Positions 22,573 through 33,969 of a stretch of DNA of 64,000 bases are shown here, one piece after another. The notes beneath the pieces are model-generated. The model did no database searches. It was not told where the DNA came from and saw only the letters and a list, made by a program, of their open reading frames with translations. The position numbers and the translations under genes were made by a program. How positions within the stretch are numbered: the first letter of the stretch is position 1; each line of letters opens with the position of its first letter. The DNA is from Mastigamoeba balamuthi (taxonomy: Eukaryota; Evosea; Mastigamoebida; Mastigamoebidae): contig CACRSC010000075.1 in assembly GCA_902651635.1 (NCBI GenBank), positions 345,406 to 409,405 on the forward strand, read 5' to 3'.

Positions 22573-24330
22573 TGTCAATGTATGTATCACAGAGTGTGAA
22601 GATGAGTCAGAGCACAAGCAGCATCTGGGTGAGCAGCAAGCCAGATCCTATCGAGCACAACACACTGGTATCACATTATTTTATGTGACAAGCTCTATGC
22701 TCAGTTCTATGTGCTTCAAGGACTAGAATCCCACTGAGCATACATAGTCACAGTCTGCTTAACTGACAGAATCACATTCAGATAACATTATTGGGACAAT
22801 GTGTCCTCAGCTCTCACTGTCATCCAGAGGGTGGCTTCGGTTGCTGTTACTTCCTATTGGTAGTACTGTGGCTCTGTGATGCTGACTTAGCAGGAATGGG
22901 ATGCTTCATCATCAAATTTGTGCAAGTGATGTCTCTTTGTTGCTCACTTCACAGCCAGACCTCTCCTGTCTGGTTGTACTGTGTTGTTGGTTCTCTTGTG
23001 AGTTGTGTATGCTGTGAACTATGATTCATCTCGTAGTGTAAGATGTAAGAAAAGTCTCAACCAGCTTGCGAGGAAAACCCGTTCTCTTCTGTGGGGTTCC
23101 TTTGTGGCTGACATGATGACCAGCTGTTTCTGTATCACCTGTTCTGTATCACACCTAAATATAGTGTTTCTTGGCCACTCCCCACAAATCAGAGCACGGT
23201 TTGTGACCAGATGCCCTACAGCTCATCAGGCTCAGGCCCCCAGTGATGGTCTTCTGAGGGGTGGCCACATGCTCACACAGAAAAACCTGACTCAACTGCA
23301 GCTCCATAACCTCTGGAATAAACCTATTTCAGATGTCTGTGGTCATAAAGCCCACAAATACAAATACCATGGCCAATGCCATCATTGCCCTAGTGAGTGA
23401 GAGTTTTCAATAGTGATAAGTCACTGTATAGGTAAAGATGTTGCATACACTTGCCCAACTGGCCCTGCACTACAAAAAACGGTTTAATTTCATTGACCTC
23501 TTCAACCAAGGGATGACCAAATACTACTGGCCCTACAGGTGTCTGTGGTCACAGAGGCATGGAGCCGCAGTTCAGTCAGGTTTTTCTGTATGAGCATGAG
23601 GCCACTCCCCAGAAGACCACCACTGGGGGCCTGAGCCCGATGAGCTGTAGGACATCTGGCTGCAAACTATACTTCAATTTGTGGAGGTGGCCAAAAAACT
23701 GAATATTAAGGTATGATACAGAACAGGTGATACAGAAACAGCAGTTGCAGTTTGTGATCAAGACACTGCCACACACGCACTTCACAAGTCACCAGAGTGT
23801 TACTGGAGGAGGGTTCTTTGGTGCCAGCAGTGCCGTCTTTCTGCCCAAGACCAAGGACAGCATTACATGTGAGGGGAAGGGCCATTCGTCTTTTCTCAGT
23901 TCACTGGCTCGTTCAATGTCGATTTCAAGCACCAACACCACACAGCAGATCTGGATCAAAGCGTGCCACAGTCTCTCCTACTACTGCCAAGTTCTGGGCA
24001 AGCTGACCAGGTTCCCAGGCCACAAGGAGCTCCTGGTGCTCCTCTGCGAGTGCAAGGACCTGACGGTGTTCCTCTCGCAGCATGCAGGGACTACTGGGCT
24101 GGCCATTCGCCGTAGCAGCCCCAGCCTCAAGGCACTACGCCAAGGGGGATTGTGATTGGCCTCTTGGCGACACTCGCTGATGTGGTGGGCGCAGAGAATT
24201 GGGTGTTGTATGCTCTCGCAGCCACGTGGTGCGACGTTTGCCCGAGTGTGCGCCGGCGCCGTCGCGAAGCGAAGATGACAGCGTCTGCCTCTGAGCCAAC
24301 GTTGCACGACACCCCTCTGTTAAACGAAAA
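22573..24330 (+). pseudogene. Decayed member of the S membrane-protein family
   Basis: Blocks collinear with S1 survive in order. 22573-22670 matches the exon encoding VYVTQSE...WVSN (CATCTGGGTGAGCAGCAAG is diagnostic); 22683-22725 matches the LYAQF segment; 22765-22840 matches GDYVSSAV. 23780-24110 matches the segment from VAGGFSG to LSQHAG, with AVFLPK and KLTRFPGHKELLVL still readable; 24240-24310 matches the basic tail (VRRRRREAKM). Frameshifts and stops separate the blocks, and about 0.9 kb of foreign DNA, including a foldback repeat, lies between 22850 and 23770. No intact protein can be made. It records an older copy number for this family. Confidence 0.75.
23124..23741. repeat. Foldback element (two ~200-nt inverted arms) inside the pseudogene
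   Basis: The arms at about 23124-23320 and 23535-23741 are diverged reverse complements, beginning and ending with CTGTTTCTGTATCACCTG and its complement. The spacer is about 215 nt. No transposase is encoded, so this looks like a non-autonomous foldback or MITE-type insertion. Confidence 0.7.
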
Positions 24331-24586
24331 TCACTCCCGCCAAAGATCACATAGCCCCCGCGGTGGGTGCCCGCTTACTTTGCTTGAGACATTCTGCAAA
24401 AGCCGAGTGGCACCGGCGTTGTCCATACATAAGATCACCGTTTTGCGGAGGAGAAATGTGTAATAAACGTGAGAAAGGAGGTTAAGGAAAATGCAGAAAA
24501 CTCGCAGAAGGCTCTTGGTGATAGGGCAGAGCCCGTCATTCTCTTCGTAGTCAGTTAGTGGGCACGTGCACGAACACAACCGAACC

Positions 24587-26189
24587 ATGGCGACCACCTC
24601 TCTCATCAGCAGGGACTCGATCGACGACCGCCGCGCGCTGCTGGGCGCCGCAACCTCCGAGGCTGTGCCCGTGACCCTGGGCGAGGAGGTCGTGAAGAAC
24701 AAGATCGAAAACTACGTCGGCTGCATCCCCTATCCTCTCGGGTGCGCACACGCCGCACCCCTGCTCGCCCGCACGCCGCTAACAGTCGTGCCCGCGTGCT
24801 TGCGGACCGTCGGCACGGAACCGGCAGTCTGATCGGCCCCGTGACGCTCGACGGCGCCCACGCCAAGGGCGAGTTCGTGATCCCCATGGCGACGCTCGAG
24901 GGCACGCTGCTCGCCTCGTACTCGCGCGGCTGCAAGCTCATGGTCGAGTCCGCCGTCGAGCTCGGTCGCTCCGCAGGCACGAATACCCCCGGGCGGGACC
25001 CTATTTGGAAATCTCTGCTGTCTTTCTGCTGTGCCCCCTCCTGTGGGGCTGCGACTGCGGGACTGACGAGGAGGGCACCCGCGCAGCCGTCGACGCGCTG
25101 TGCTACGAGTCGACCATGTCGCGCATGGCCTCGTTCGCGTGCAGCTCGCTCGCGGTGCTGGGCGATCTGCTGCAGTGGTGCCAGAAGAACGAGGCCGACA
25201 TCTCCAAGGTGCGAATGACTCACCCCAAAATGCCGCTTATCGTTTTTTTCCCGCTTTTTTCCCGCCCTCTCGGCCCCTCTCGAATACTCGAAAACCGCCT
25301 GCCGTATGGAGTCGACAAACGCGGACCTATGACTGTACCCAAGAGATCGGGCACTGACGCCTCTGGGGTACGCAGACGGCCGAGGGGACGAGCAGGCACC
25401 TGCGGGTCAAGAAGATCGAGTACGAGCCCATGGGCCTCACGCTGGGCGTCCGCCTCTGCTGCGCCACGGGCGACGCCATGGGCTCCAACATGGTCTCCAA
25501 CGCCGCCCTCCACGTCTCCCGCTTCATCTCCACCTCCTGCGGCCTCGACATCACCATCATCCCCGTCCCCTGTGCGCTCGGCCCCGCAGATCTCGAAAAC
25601 ACCATTTTCCCGATCCGACGACTGACTGGCCTCTGGCTGGCGGCCCGCAGTCCCCGAGGACAAGAAGAACACGCCGCTGTCGCGCAAGGGCAAGAAGGTG
25701 ATCGCGCACACGGTGCTGTCGCAGGGCGTGCTGGCCAAGAAGGCGCGGACGACGGCCGAGGCGATGCACGCGTTCTTCGCGTACACGTCGGGGATGATCG
25801 GCATGCACGGCGGCGCCTCGCAGAACGTGCACGCCATCAACGGCCTCGCGGCGCTCTACGTGGCGCTGGGCCAGGACGTCGCGTACCTCGGCGAGTGCTC
25901 GCAGTCGATCACCGTGACGACGAGCGTGCTGCCCGGCGGCCACCTCGACGTCGCCGTGACGTTCCCGTCGATGATCATCGCCACCGTCGGCGGCGGCACG
26001 GGCCTCCCGGCGTTCCGCGCGCTGCTCGGCGGCCTCGGCTGCGTCGGCGAGGGCACGTCGGACAGGCTCGCCGAGATCATGGCCGCCGGCGTGCTGGCCG
26101 GCGAGGTCAGCTGCGCCTGCGCCCAGTGCGCCTTCGAGTTTGTCAGCGCCCACAACAGGCTCGGCCGCAACGACCCCACCAAGCACTAG
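24587..26189 (+). CDS. HMG-CoA reductase, soluble form
   Basis: Converts HMG-CoA to mevalonate, the committed step of isoprenoid synthesis. Exons: 24587-24741, 24828 to about 24964 or 24976, about 25087-25208, 25376-25571, 25651-26189; total near 385 residues. Family signatures are all present: PYPLGLIGPV, the catalytic Glu in ATLEGTLLAS, the Lys in PEDKKNTPL, the Asp in GDAMGSN, the ATVGGGTGLP loop, and the C-terminal His in AHNRLGRN. There is no N-terminal sterol-sensing membrane domain, so the enzyme is probably cytosolic. The C-terminal pattern ...AHxRLGRN resembles the soluble enzymes of some bacteria and archaea more than animal or plant forms, which would fit lateral transfer or an ancient soluble paralogue. 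The junction between the second and third exons is not resolved; a GC donor at 24977 is one option. Confidence 0.85.
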
Positions 26190-26649
26190 GCAGGGAGGGC
26201 CTGGCTCGGGGCTGGGCTGGACGCGGGCGCGAGCCGAGCGCGACAGTGTGGACGTTCCCACATATTTCACCCCCGATGGCAAATTCAATTGTTGCCCGCG
26301 TCGTTAATTGCCACCGCTCCTTTTCGGCTCTGAGCTGCCATGCACTCGCGGAGCTCCTCAGACTCCTGCAGCAGCTGCATGGCACGTGCAAGGGGGTGTC
26401 AGTGCATTCAGGTGACGTTTTCGAATGTCACACTGAAATCTCCGCGGTGCCTGGCGTGGCTGCTGTAGTGAGGAGCTGTGTAGCAGCATGACCCTTTATC
26501 ACTTACAATTATCACCCAGAGAATCAGGAGCAGCTGCCCCTCTTGAATGGCCCACAGCACGATGACGGGGAAACTCCCTGATATCGCGGACCGATGACGT
26601 ACAGAGGATTAGATCCCAGATACCGGGTACGTTATCAGAATACTGAGGG
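26190..26649. other. Intergenic, HMG-CoA reductase to S2
   Basis: No gene is seen. The last 40 nt (AGATACCGGG ... ACTGAGGGATG) resemble the sequence just before the start of S3 (AGATACCGG ... ACTGAGGGGGATG), so the proximal promoter is shared by those two paralogues. Confidence 0.45.
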
Positions 26650-28958
26650 ATGAGCAGGACCGCACTCAGCCTCACCGTGGTGTTGACCCTCGGGTGTGCC
26701 AGCGCCCTCGCACGCAGCCCCCGCGCCCCAGGTAAGGACCCCAGTGCTCTGCGCTCAACTGACAGGCAGCCCTGCGGACACTGCACCGCACCCCGTGCCT
26801 GTGCAGGCAGCGGCAGCCCTGCCCCAGCGGTCCCAGCGGCACCCCTGCGCGCAGGCAACTACACCCCGCCCCCCCTCTACGTCCGCTCGGGCGACGGCGA
26901 GCGCCAGATGCTGTGGCGGACGGGAGACGCGTTCCCCACGCAGGACGACGTCGTCAACACGATCGTCCGCGCTATCGCCGCAGCGTCAGTGCCTCCTCGC
27001 CCCCCATCAGACAAAATCGTGTATACCCGATGCGGCCTGACTTTCCCTACTTTCAGGGACGCGTTTTTCTTCGAGTGTTCGAGGAGCGTACGCGAGGACC
27101 CGATGACGGTGTACGTCACGCAGAGCGAGGTGCTGAACCACAGTGCCGACGACGGCATCTGGGTGAGCAACAGGACCCTGTCGCGCACAGCGCTCTGGCG
27201 CGAGTACATCCGGTCGGTCTGGACCTGGTGGGACTCCTTTTCCTCTACTGTATGGGTCATTGGGGACGCCTTTGGCGACATCTTCGCGCTCACGCTCGAC
27301 ACCATCGAGAACCCATCGGCCACACGCCATCGCATTGCTGGCCAGTGCTCAGGTGCAGTTGTTTTCCCTTATCTGCTCTGTTCTGTTCTGTTCTTTCTTT
27401 GCTCTTTTCTGTTCCTCTTTGTGTTCTGTTTGTTCTGTTCTCAACGGCAGCGAGCGCCGCCTGTCGCAGGGCCCGGGCTGTCCAAGCGGTGGGTCATGGC
27501 GTACGAGTGCAGCGATCCCGTCAGGTGCTACGCCCCCAACAGGAGCGCCGGGGACGCGGGGGTGAGGGACGCGTGGGCGCCGGGCTGCCTGAAGATGCGC
27601 AGCAGCGAGTTGCCGGGCATCGGCGAGGACCTGCCCTATCCGGCAACCGCGGCCCAGATGATCGTGCCCCCCTTCGAGAACAGATCGCTCTACACCCTGT
27701 TCAGTGCACTCTCGGGGCACTCGCTGGGGGTGCGTTCTGGCGTGTTCTGACGCTGTCGATCGGTGCCCATGCAGACTCGCTGCCGATCACACACACGTTT
27801 GCCATTCTGGCCGACGGAGACGAGGAGAGCGGGGTGAGAGGGATTGGTGTGGATGCTGCCTACGCCCTGTTCTGGGAAGCAGCGAGATACACCTGGTTGT
27901 TCTGGGGGTCTTCCCAAGATTCGTTCTTCGGGTGCGTGCTGCTACATCAACACTCACTTGTACTCAACAAGGTCACCGGATACAGGTTCTCTGGTGTCCT
28001 CAGGAAGAAGTGTGCAACACTGATGGGGCAGCATCTTCCGGACCACGAGGGCAAGATGACTGTGCTGATCAACTCCAGTATCTGCGAGTCGCTGGACAGG
28101 GCGCTCAATGCCACTGGGATTGGACACCCACTCCCAGCCAAGCTGGCACCAATGTCCCTGCTCCTAGTCAACCGGGAATTGGCCATCAACAGTCCGCTCT
28201 ATGCTGGTTATGGCGCCTCTGATAGCATCGGATTCGGTATCCATTTTGGAGACTTCGTGTCCTCGGTCATTACTGTCAGCCAGGGCGAGGGCGCGTTGTC
28301 AGCCCAGTGGAACTGCTCTCTGCCCTCGATCAGGGGTAGATACGAAGGGGAGATTCACTACGTTGCTGTGTACTGCCCTGTGCCGCCAGAGGTCAGCCGC
28401 AGTGCATCCAGTGGTCCTGCTGTGGTGCGAGTCACAATGGCCGATGGGTCCTCTGGCACTGGCAATGTCGTCTTCCTGACAAAGACCGTGATCAGCAGTG
28501 CCACATGTGGGGGACAAAATGACAAAGGCTGGCCGTCGGTCAAGTTATCTGGCAACTTCACTGTTGATTTCGAGAGCACCAAGGACTACCCGCACATATG
28601 GGTCAAAATGTGCTCCTGGGGAGCCTGTTACACGGACAAGCTGACCAGGTTCCCCGACCCTAAAGAGCTTCTGGTGACCGTCCTTGGTTGTGACAACCAG
28701 ACGGCGTTTATCTCGCAGCACGCTGGGCGTTACTGGGCTGGCCCATTCATTGTGGCAGCCCCGGGCCCCGGCCCCAAGGAGGGCAACACGACCAGGAAGA
28801 TTGTGACTGGTGTCGTGGCAGCACTCGCAGGTGTGGTGGGCGTGCTGTTAATTGGGTGCTGTGTTGCCCGTGCAGTCACTGGGTCTGACATTTGCCCTGG
28901 TGTGCGCAGGCGCCGTCACGAAGTGCTGATGAGGGACTATGACAACGCCCACCTGTGA
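26650..28958 (+). CDS. Type I membrane protein S2 (unrecognised family)
   Basis: Paralogue of S1. Exons 26650-26731, 26807-26984, 27057-27352, 27470-27703 and 27775-28958 give 657 residues in frame. The layout is signal peptide (ALSLTVVLTLGCASALA), ectodomain, one helix (VAALAGVVGVLLIGCC) and a basic tail (GVRRRRHEVLM). The region that is an intron in S1 and S3 (after SFFG) can be read through here without a stop, so S2 may have lost that intron or retains it as coding sequence. Exon 4 and the intron before it are essentially identical to S3, while exon 3 differs strongly (FFFECSRSVRED versus FYHDCSEDIRGD). Function is unknown; likely a surface glycoprotein. Confidence 0.75.
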
Positions 28959-29898
28959 GCCTATGTTGCAGCCAGCGCCAACCAATAACACCCCATCCAA
29001 GATCTGATTACCCCAGTGGTGGTTGCCTGGCCTTTGCAAGCAGGCAAATGCAGTGGCTGGTCGAGTGCGAGGTGCCCATGTGCAGTGCTGCAGTGGCTGA
29101 CCGGAGATTTGTCTGTGTGTCCTGCAGTCTATCTTTCATACAATCTAGTTTGTCATACTGTTATTGATTTTGAAGCCATCAGAAATAATCCTTCTGAACA
29201 TTTCCAATAGTGCCTGAAGGGCAGATTTCGACGTATAAGGTCATTACTTCCCATCTGAAAACACTCATCCGAAAATATCCGAAGACCAGAAATACAGTCT
29301 GTCTTACCTTAAGACTCTACCCAGAATGGATTTCCCTTCTTTCATAGCTCTTACTATCTTCCCTTTCCATAGTCAGAAGCACTGATAACACAGAGGATTC
29401 CTTCACCTAATGAGCAGGCCCATACACGATTCTAAAGGGGGTTTTCAAGGTTTTCAATGGATCTCTTGTCAAATGACTGCCTCAGTATTTGTTGGCAAGA
29501 GTATCCCCAGTGGAGGGGAAGATGAACAAAAAATCGGAAGGACCATGAAAAACAGGGAAGACCGGCTCTTATGGGGCTAAAAGGTGCACTTTCCCTTTCT
29601 AAATGGATAATTCATACACACCATGGTGTAATGTTTGAATTATTTATCAAAAGGGTCAAAAAAGAAAGGAGGATAAGTCATGGAAGAGACATACCCACCA
29701 CTGCAGTCAATGTGACATCATTTTCTGAGTATGAGAGCAGGAGGTAGAAGCAAGGGACGAACTCAAGCTATGATGTAGATGGGGTTGGAGACAGTCTCAG
29801 GGTGGATGTGACTGTTATAGTAGTGCTGGTGCTGCCCTGCATGGAGTATGACACAGGAAGACAGACTTCTGCTTTATGCAGGCCAAAGGCTCTGAATG
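28959..29898. other. AT-rich DNA between S2 and a foldback repeat
   Basis: Composition drops in GC immediately after S2. No gene or known element is recognised. Confidence 0.4.
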
Positions 29899-30698
29899 TG
29901 TAGTGCTGGCTGGCCTCAGAACGGCCAAATAGTACTATGCAAAGCCAAAGTCAGTTACATGCGAGGTGAGTGATTTAAGTGTTTGGTATTACAGAAAGGA
30001 CGAATAAATTGTCAGTCCCCTTTTTTCGCCCATAGTGAGACAAGAGCTCCAAGGTCTTGTTGGAGTCTCTGTGGGCTCTTAGGGCAGGGAGGTCAAATAC
30101 GCCACAAATAGACCAATTCAATTTGTCATTGGAAAACCAGAAGCCTTGTAGTACAAGGGTTCAACATGCTGATACCTCTGAAGTAGCAGATGTTCTTGCT
30201 ATGGGGACATAACGATCTCTTCAAACACAGGATGAGTGGCTGGCAGCATCAGGGATCATTATGTGAAGGAGATACTCTTAAGCAGAAGGGGCAGATAACT
30301 CCTTAAGTAAGCTCTAAAAGGTCCCCAATTTGTTTTCGACTACATTTTCTTACTGAAAGGCTGTTATTTGAACATAAATTCAAACACACTACAGTGATAT
30401 GTTTTGAAAATGAATGTGACAGAGCCTAAAAAGAGCTCTAAAAGGCCTAAAATGGCTCTTCAAGGCCGAAAAAAGGCTGTTTGATGTGGCGTATTTAACC
30501 TCCCTGCCCTACTGCCCTAAGAGCCCGCAGACTCCAACAAGGCCTTGGAGCTCTCATCTCACTATGGGCAAAATAAGGGGACTGTCAATTTATTCGTCCT
30601 TTCTGTAATACCAAACACTCAAATCACTTACCTCGCATTTAAATGACTTAGGCTTAGCATAGTACTGTTTGGCCGTTCTGAGGCCAGCCAGCACTACA
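29899..30698. repeat. Foldback element with ~207-nt inverted arms
   Basis: The left arm 29899-30105 and right arm 30486-30698 are reverse complements with scattered differences, starting at TGTAGTGCTGGCTGGCC and ending at AAATACGCCAC. The spacer is about 380 nt. The right arm carries a short open frame on the minus strand (YYAKPKSFKCEVSD) that survives with a stop in the left arm. No transposase is present. Confidence 0.75.
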
Positions 30699-31154
30699 TT
30701 GAGAACTAAATTTTTGAATATTTCAGCCAGAGAAGGGGGTCTTCTGCCCCATGAATAGAATTTCCTGTTTACAGCCAGATCTATGAGCTGATCATCAGGT
30801 GCTTTCACGTTCATTACTGTGTATTGAGCAAAGGCATATCATTTGCAAGAAGTTAGGTGGTGTGGTCATTGGATACAGTGTGACAAAATTTCCTATTAAT
30901 CAATCGTTCTTCACTTCCACTGTACTAAGCAATAAAAAACAGATTGCAGCATTGACACTGCAGGTCTGCATCATTACCACTGTTCACTGCCAGGACAGTT
31001 CATTTGAAGACAGTTTAAACGAAGACACACAGTCCTGACTGAACAAGGAAAAACCACAGCTCGATCAGAGCTAACCATTAAAGTAAGAGCCTTTCTTCCC
31101 ATCAACTTATACCACATGAATATCACAAATACATCACTTCGAGTTCCTTCACTT
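30699..31154. other. AT-rich DNA with no recognised feature
   Basis: Lies between the foldback repeat and the direct repeat that starts near 31155. Only short frames are present. Confidence 0.4.
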
Positions 31155-31456
31155 ATATTTGGACTTTCATCCCTCACTTCATACATTCTGGATATCACAC
31201 ATTCTGGGTATCAGTGCATGCACGCCTTCATGCTGTAAAGAGAGCTCATCATAGATCAGAGCTCATGAAGGCACAGCACGACATCAGGAAGGAGTTGGTT
31301 AGTCTGTGTGAGAAGCCAGCTGAGATTCTGACAGTAAGACCTCCCGAGTTTGTCCCTAAACAAACTTGATAACGAGAGCCCTTGTGCTACAATTGTGGCA
31401 TGAATGAGCACATTGCAGATAATCGTCCTTCTCCACCTATGACAGCTACACTTAAT
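31155..31456 (+). repeat. Direct repeat, copy 1, with retroelement-like zinc-knuckle remnant
   Basis: About 300 nt repeated at 33321-33621 with only a few differences. It reads, with stops, into a CYNCGMNEH stretch (31385-31426), which matches the CX2CX4H part of a gag-type zinc knuckle; the last cysteine is replaced by Arg in both copies. It is cut at its right end by the gap. Retroelement origin is inference from this motif alone. Confidence 0.6.
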
Positions 31457-31674
31457 NNNNNNNNNNNNNNNNNNNNNNNNNNNNNNNNNNNNNNNNNNNN
31501 NNNNNNNNNNNNNNNNNNNNNNNNNNNNNNNNNNNNNNNNNNNNNNNNNNNNNNNNNNNNNNNNNNNNNNNNNNNNNNNNNNNNNNNNNNNNNNNNNNNN
31601 NNNNNNNNNNNNNNNNNNNNNNNNNNNNNNNNNNNNNNNNNNNNNNNNNNNNNNNNNNNNNNNNNNNNNNNNNN
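31457..31674. other. Assembly gap (218 N)
   Basis: Unknown sequence between the first direct repeat and the transposase remnant. Confidence 0.98.
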
Positions 31675-31776
31675 GAGGTTGTCACGGAGGTGCGCTGTGA
31701 GCTGCGCACATGTCCACCTCTCGAGCTCTGCAGCACGGCTCACCCGCCACTCATCATCCTTCTCTGAATGGGAGAA

Positions 31777-33258
31777 TTAGTCACAGTGAGAGAATGAGAA
31801 CGAACCAGGAGCAGAATCAGGGAGAGGACGTGGAGGGAGTTCGTCTGCTGAGTCGTCTGTGTTGTCCTTGGACTTGGCCTTCTTCGCCTTGGCCTTCTTC
31901 AGTAGGTCCAGATCCCGAGTATCACAGTGCATGATGCGCACAACAATCTCCTTCTTCCCACCACTCTGTGCGACTCCACATGCACGAGCCAACTTCCTGA
32001 GGTCGTTCTCCTCGATCTGAAGCAGCAGGCCAATTGTCTTCTTCGAGAACATGGGCACCTGGCGAGGGGCCACATGGGTTCCATCCACTAAATACGAACT
32101 GATATTGTACACAACAGAAACGTCCTTATAGGCAGACTGAAGCACTGCACCATGCTGAATGATGCGAGACTCGCCCATACTGAGTTTTGCACTAAGCAAC
32201 TCTTTGTAGTCACTCTCTGGGACAGACGCAGTGAAGAGTATGTCTGGATAGTAACACTGCAAAGCATCAATTGAGCTGAAGGCCGCATCAATAGCCAGGC
32301 ACACAGGGGTCGGTAGGACGCCACTCTGCTGATGGAGCTTGATAGTATTGCACACAAGCTCTAGTATGTCATGTGGTGAGAGCCGCTTATCACCAGCCTC
32401 AAAAACAGGCATGAGAAAGAGTGGTATTGGCTTCCCAGATACACTGAGAGCACACATCACATAGACAACACCCCCCTCCGGGTCGGCTTGCGAGGCATGA
32501 TTACCTTACCCACGAGTTGGCCAGTGTAGCCAATCATACTCTCGTTCAGACAGAGCCAGAGTACACCATGAACGTTCCAGAACCGCATGTACCCTGCACT
32601 AAACAGTTCGGCAAGTCGGGACATGTTTATATTCTCGAGGTGCAACACGAACTTCTTCCAGGTGTCTTCATGGACAGGGTGTTCGCCAAGGCCAGAACGC
32701 CCCTCATACAGTTGTAGGTACTCTGTGAATGACAAGGCTGTGACCGTGCCATTGCTAATGATGTGCACAATCATCTTGATGATTTCTCACACCTGTCCTG
32801 AGGGAACTGTGATCTTGGGGCCACGTGGTCCCTTGCGAGCAGCTTGGGCGAGTGCAAGCCACTGCGCCTTGATGTAGTTGAGTATCTCGCTCGGGAGAAG
32901 CTGCCAGAACGTATCTGCAGGGTTTGGCTCTTCCCTGCCTGTGTGTTTTTTAAAAAGGGCAGCGGTTGGACAAAACAGTGGTGCACTGGGCAGGAAGGCA
33001 GAGCTGGAGCACACGTCTTGCAGGATTCGTGAAGAGAGGGATGGCGATGTTGTTGGGGGGCACAAGAGGCTTCAACTCGCACAAGGAGACATTGCGCCAA
33101 CCCTGCTCCTCAACCGACCGAAAAAGGTCGATCAAGCCAGGTGGCGGCAGCTCTTGCGTGTCTTTTGCGGCGGCAGCTTCGGCACTGACACGCGCCTTCT
33201 GGTCCTCCACGCTGGCATGATGTGCGTTGAGCAGCGACATGATCTCGCGGTGTGACAT
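31777..33258 (-). pseudogene. Broken piggyBac-like transposase with SAP-type C terminus
   Basis: Read from 33258 down to 31777, the frame is broken at least three times. One frameshift lies near 33000, a TGA at 32789-32787 comes within an otherwise continuous frame, and another frameshift lies near 32480. The surviving pieces fit a piggyBac-type transposase: IMPRKPTRRG followed by GGVVYVMCALSVSGK, then the segment CLAIDAAFSSIDALQCYYP near the position of a catalytic Asp. A C-terminal SAP-like DNA-binding motif (LRKLARACGVAQSGGKKE) and a Lys-rich tail follow. PiggyBac enzymes cut and paste at TTAA. Because of the breaks this copy cannot be active. Assignment is from motif patterns only; a more distant DDE family is possible. 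Confidence 0.6.
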
Positions 33259-33320
33259 TGCGTGGTGTGGGCAAAAAAAAAGACCTCTGTCTGAGATTTA
33301 AAAATCGCTCTATCTAACAG

Positions 33321-33621
33321 ATATTAGGACTTTCATCCCTCACTTCATACATTCTCGATATCACACATTCTGGGTATCAGTGCATGCATGCCTTCATGCT
33401 GTAAAGAGAGCTCATCATAGATCAGAGCTCATAAAGGCACAGCACGACATCAGGAAGAAGTTGGTTAGTCTGTGTGAGAAGCCAGCTGAGATTCTGACAG
33501 TAAGACCTCCCGAGTTTGTCCCTAAACAAACTTGATAACGAGAGCCCTTGTGCTACAATTGTGGCATGAATGAGCACATTGCAGATAATCGTCCTTCTCC
33601 ACCTATGACAGCTACACTTAA
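33321..33621 (+). repeat. Direct repeat, copy 2
   Basis: Second copy of the 300-nt repeat at 31155-31456, offset by 2166 nt. The knuckle remnant is at 33551-33592, and the frame continues to about 33690 (ACDWVKKSQSWLVERSRE) before a stop. The two copies flank the gap and the broken transposase. Confidence 0.65.
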
Positions 33622-33969
33622 GGCATGTGATTGGGTGAAGAAGTCACAGTCATGGTTGGTAGAAAGAAGCAGAGACCCTGCATAGACCTCGAACTTACTA
33701 AGGACTGCATAAGAGCACTGACTAAAAGGGCTTACTAAACACAAGTTCTATAGAGAGAACATAGGGAGATATTTCCTGAAGTTCGATCAATCTCAGGTGG
33801 ACAGGCTGAGTGACTACTCGCCCTGAGTATACTCAGCTCAGTTGAAGAGTTTGCCGACCCTTGAGTCTGGGTCGGCATCAGGAGGGGAAATGGGTCCGGA
33901 TGACGCACAGAACGATTCGCTCCTCCTCCTGCCAGCAGATACCGGAAGAGTTCAAGAAAACTGAGGGGG
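33622..33969. other. Intergenic, upstream of S3
   Basis: Contains a perfect 14-nt palindrome CTGAGTATACTCAG (33823-33836) and, just after it, a hairpin with perfect 8-bp stem GCCGACCC/GGGTCGGC (33853-33860, 33869-33876) about 95-145 nt before the S3 start. No gene is seen. Confidence 0.5.
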
